In this document: piece after piece, positions 14,424 through 15,803 of the stretch | Layout of the letters: each line of letters starts with the position of its first letter | Numbering within the stretch: the first letter of the stretch is position 1 | Translations under genes and position numbers: made by a program | The notes under the pieces: generated by a model | The model's database searches: none | The model's input: only the letters and a program-made list of their open reading frames with translations | What the model was told of the DNA's origin: nothing | DNA from: an uncultured Collinsella sp. | GTDB taxonomy: Bacteria; Actinomycetota; Coriobacteriia; Coriobacteriales; Coriobacteriaceae | NCBI GenBank assembly: GCA_958452935.1 | Contig: CAUDVX010000037.1 | Span: 1 to 15,803, forward strand | Length of the DNA: 15,803 bases | Direction of reading: 5' to 3'

Positions 14424-14455
14424 GCGCGGTCTGTTTTGCCGCGCTCTTTTATTTC
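14424..14455 (+). terminator. Plus-strand terminator-like hairpin in the permease leader
   Basis: GCGCGG (14424-14429) and CCGCGC (14439-14444) pair around a 9-nt loop and are followed on the plus strand by TCTTTTATTT. No plus-strand gene lies upstream, so it could only stop antisense transcription, or it is simply a leader hairpin for the minus-strand permease. Confidence 0.35.
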
Positions 14456-14522
14456 GTGGCTTTAAGATACGGCCTTGGCGCAGCACGGCCGCCCATGGCT
14501 CGACCGAAGGCCGAACTCGCAT

Positions 14523-14590
14523 ATGAGCGGCGCCGTTTTTGGGACGAACGGCACGGTTTGCCGCTCATTGTTGCCGCCCGTCCGACGGGC
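14523..14590. other. Structured divergent intergenic region (nested inverted repeats)
   Basis: ATGAGCGGC (14523-14531) pairs with GCCGCTCAT (14560-14568); inside, GCCGTT (14532-14537) pairs with AACGGC (14547-14552). Next to it GCCCGTC and GACGGGC (14576-14590) form a perfect palindrome around one base. The 360-bp gap 14380-14739 holds no gene I can support. This structure may be part of a 5' leader of the permease operon or contain operators for the divergent pair. No known riboswitch class is recognisable. Confidence 0.5.
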
Positions 14591-14739
14591 GCACGCTCAT
14601 CGGACGCATAGAGAGATGTTTTTGAGGCCGTGTGTTTTGCGCCTTTCGTACCGTTTACCGAGCTTTTGACGCGCAGACCCATTTGTTGCACATCTTTTTT
14701 GTAGGATAGACAGGTTATACATGAGACAAGGCGGTACGA

Positions 14740-15774
14740 ATGGCATACGGATACAACGACGGTGATCAACGGCGACAAAGCGTTCGCCTTGCTGGCCGTA
14801 CCGCGCCGACGCCCAGAAGCGCCACGAGCAGCAATCCGCAACGCCCTCAAGAGCAACCCAGGCCTTCGTCTCGGCAGCAGGCAAGCAGAACGCGGCAGAG
14901 TGGCCGTCCGAGCACGGGCACAAGCGCGCAGCAAGATAGCCGCTTGGGCGCGCGCACTCGACAGCGTCAGGCCGAGGTTCCGCAACTGCGCCGCAACGGC
15001 GCACGTCAGCCCGGCATCCATATCAACCGCTTCTTTTCGCATCCCCAAGGCGGACGCGACGGCAAGCCTTACCGCTCGACATCGCACGCGAATGCCCCCG
15101 CCCTGCCGGCCCGTCGACTTCGCCTCGCACTGTGCTCTATCCTCACCTGTCTGGTCTTTGTGCTTATGAGCTCCTGTATGTCCCACGGCTCGGCCGGTCT
15201 CGAGCCCACCGCCGAGGACAAGCTGCTCAAGGCCCCCGTCGCGCCCGGTTATTCTTTCGCCTTTTCGACCCCGCGCTCGCAATGGCAAGCCGGCACGATG
15301 CCCCATATCTATCAGATCGACCCTGCGTGGTCGGAGCTGCCTTACGCCGGCGGCACCATCCGCCAAAATGCCTGCGGGCCCACGTGCCTCACCATGGTCT
15401 ATATCTTTAAGACGGGACGCACCGATATGACCCCCGTCGATATGTGCGCGCTTTCCGAGGCGGGCAATTACGCCCCCACCGGTGCAACCGAATGGTCATT
15501 TATGACGAGCGGCGCGTGGCAGTTGGGACTTAACGGAACGGAGCTCCATAACGATCGCGAATCGATGACTCAGGCACTGCGTTCGGGAGCGCCCGTCATC
15601 GCCGCCGTACGGCCGGGCACCTTTACCAACGTGGGCCACTACATTGTGCTTTACGGTGTTGACGACGCCGACCAGATTGGCGTCTACGACCCCAACTCGG
15701 CCAGCCGCAGCGCCCGCCGCTGGGGCGTCGTAGAGGTCCTTAACGAAGTCGAAGCCATGTGGGCCTACTACTAG
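14740..15774 (+). CDS. Membrane-anchored C39-like cysteine peptidase with long basic tail
   Basis: This 344-residue protein has three parts. Residues 1-125 are low-complexity, rich in Arg, Gln, Ser, Thr and Pro, and look disordered. Residues 127-146 are one hydrophobic segment ending in VLMSSC. Residues 150-344 are a papain-like C39 (Peptidase_C39_2-type) domain with Gln209 and Cys212 in RQNACGPTCLTMVY, His300 in VGHYIVLYGV and Asp317 in VYDPNS. The order suggests a cytoplasmic tail, an anchor and an extracytoplasmic enzyme. LMSSC resembles a lipobox, so lipoprotein processing at Cys146 is an alternative, though a 145-residue leader would be unusual. The ATG at 14740 has AAGGCGG 6 nt upstream. 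It is the only plus-strand gene, divergent from the permease. Likely substrate: peptide cross-links or a leader peptide; unknown. Confidence 0.85.
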   Translation: MAYGYNDGDQRRQSVRLAGRTAPTPRSATSSNPQRPQEQPRPSSRQQASRTRQSGRPSTGTSAQQDSRLGARTRQRQAEVPQLRRNGARQPGIHINRFFSHPQGGRDGKPYRSTSHANAPALPARRLRLALCSILTCLVFVLMSSCMSHGSAGLEPTAEDKLLKAPVAPGYSFAFSTPRSQWQAGTMPHIYQIDPAWSELPYAGGTIRQNACGPTCLTMVYIFKTGRTDMTPVDMCALSEAGNYAPTGATEWSFMTSGAWQLGLNGTELHNDRESMTQALRSGAPVIAAVRPGTFTNVGHYIVLYGVDDADQIGVYDPNSASRSARRWGVVEVLNEVEAMWAYY

Positions 15775-15775
15775 T

Positions 15776-15803
15776 CATTGGGGACAGACTTAAATGAGTG
15801 GTC
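15776..15803. repeat. Possible start of a dispersed GGGGACAGAC-type repeat (cut by window end)
   Basis: Right after the peptidase stop the sequence reads TTGGGGACAGACTTAAATG and ends at GAGTGGTC. It resembles one arm of short GGGGACAG-type palindromic repeats found dispersed in several bacterial genomes. The second arm would lie beyond the window, so this rests on resemblance only. Confidence 0.35.

Noticed and set aside
14449..15366. Minus-strand 305-codon open frame opposite the C39 peptidase tail
   Set aside because: No ribosome binding site or domain; the plus frame continues into a clear catalytic domain.

Overview
The window looks like chromosomal DNA of a GC-rich, gut-type actinobacterium of class Coriobacteriia. 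Collinsella is my best guess, from gene content, codon use and overall style; no 16S or other marker is present to prove it. Eleven protein genes, one of them cut by the window edge, and a tRNA-Asp can be supported. All are on the minus strand except the last gene, at 14740-15774.

Region by region, left to right (minus-strand genes are transcribed right to left): (i) 1-2000, an oxidative-stress neighbourhood: a partial rubrerythrin, a MutY-like adenine glycosylase without Fe-S ligands, and an Rrf2-type Fe-S regulator that heads an rrf2-mutY operon. (ii) 2141-2353, tRNA-Asp(GTC) with its terminator and a promoter carrying a consensus UP element. (iii) 2363-2506, a large intergenic palindrome. 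(iv) 2623-3215, a YfcE-like metallophosphoesterase between two terminators. (v) 3224-6620, an operon of a GT2-like glycosyltransferase, a LytS-like histidine kinase and a LytTR response regulator. (vi) 6723-7973, a UMF1-type major facilitator transporter. (vii) 8112-8178, a second strong palindrome. (viii) 8207-11473, a second LytS/LytTR pair followed by a zinc phospholipase C-like protein. (ix) 11519-14379, an APC-family permease and a metal-dependent amidohydrolase, probably one uptake and hydrolysis operon. (x) 14380-14739, a structured divergent intergenic region. (xi) 14740-15774, a membrane-anchored C39-like cysteine peptidase with a long, basic, low-complexity N-terminal tail. (xii) 15776-15803, the start of what looks like a dispersed repeat.

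The main theme is two paralogous LytS/LytTR two-component systems about 4 kb apart. Each operon begins with a terminator-like hairpin between a candidate -10 box and the first ribosome binding site, and each is linked to different cell-envelope-type genes: a glycosyltransferase inside the first, a phospholipase C-like protein downstream of the second. The most promising unexplained items are these paired leader hairpins, the two intergenic palindromes, the cluster-less MutY-like enzyme with Glu in place of the catalytic Asp, and the tailed C39 peptidase. I see no CRISPR array, prophage, transposase or biosynthetic cluster.
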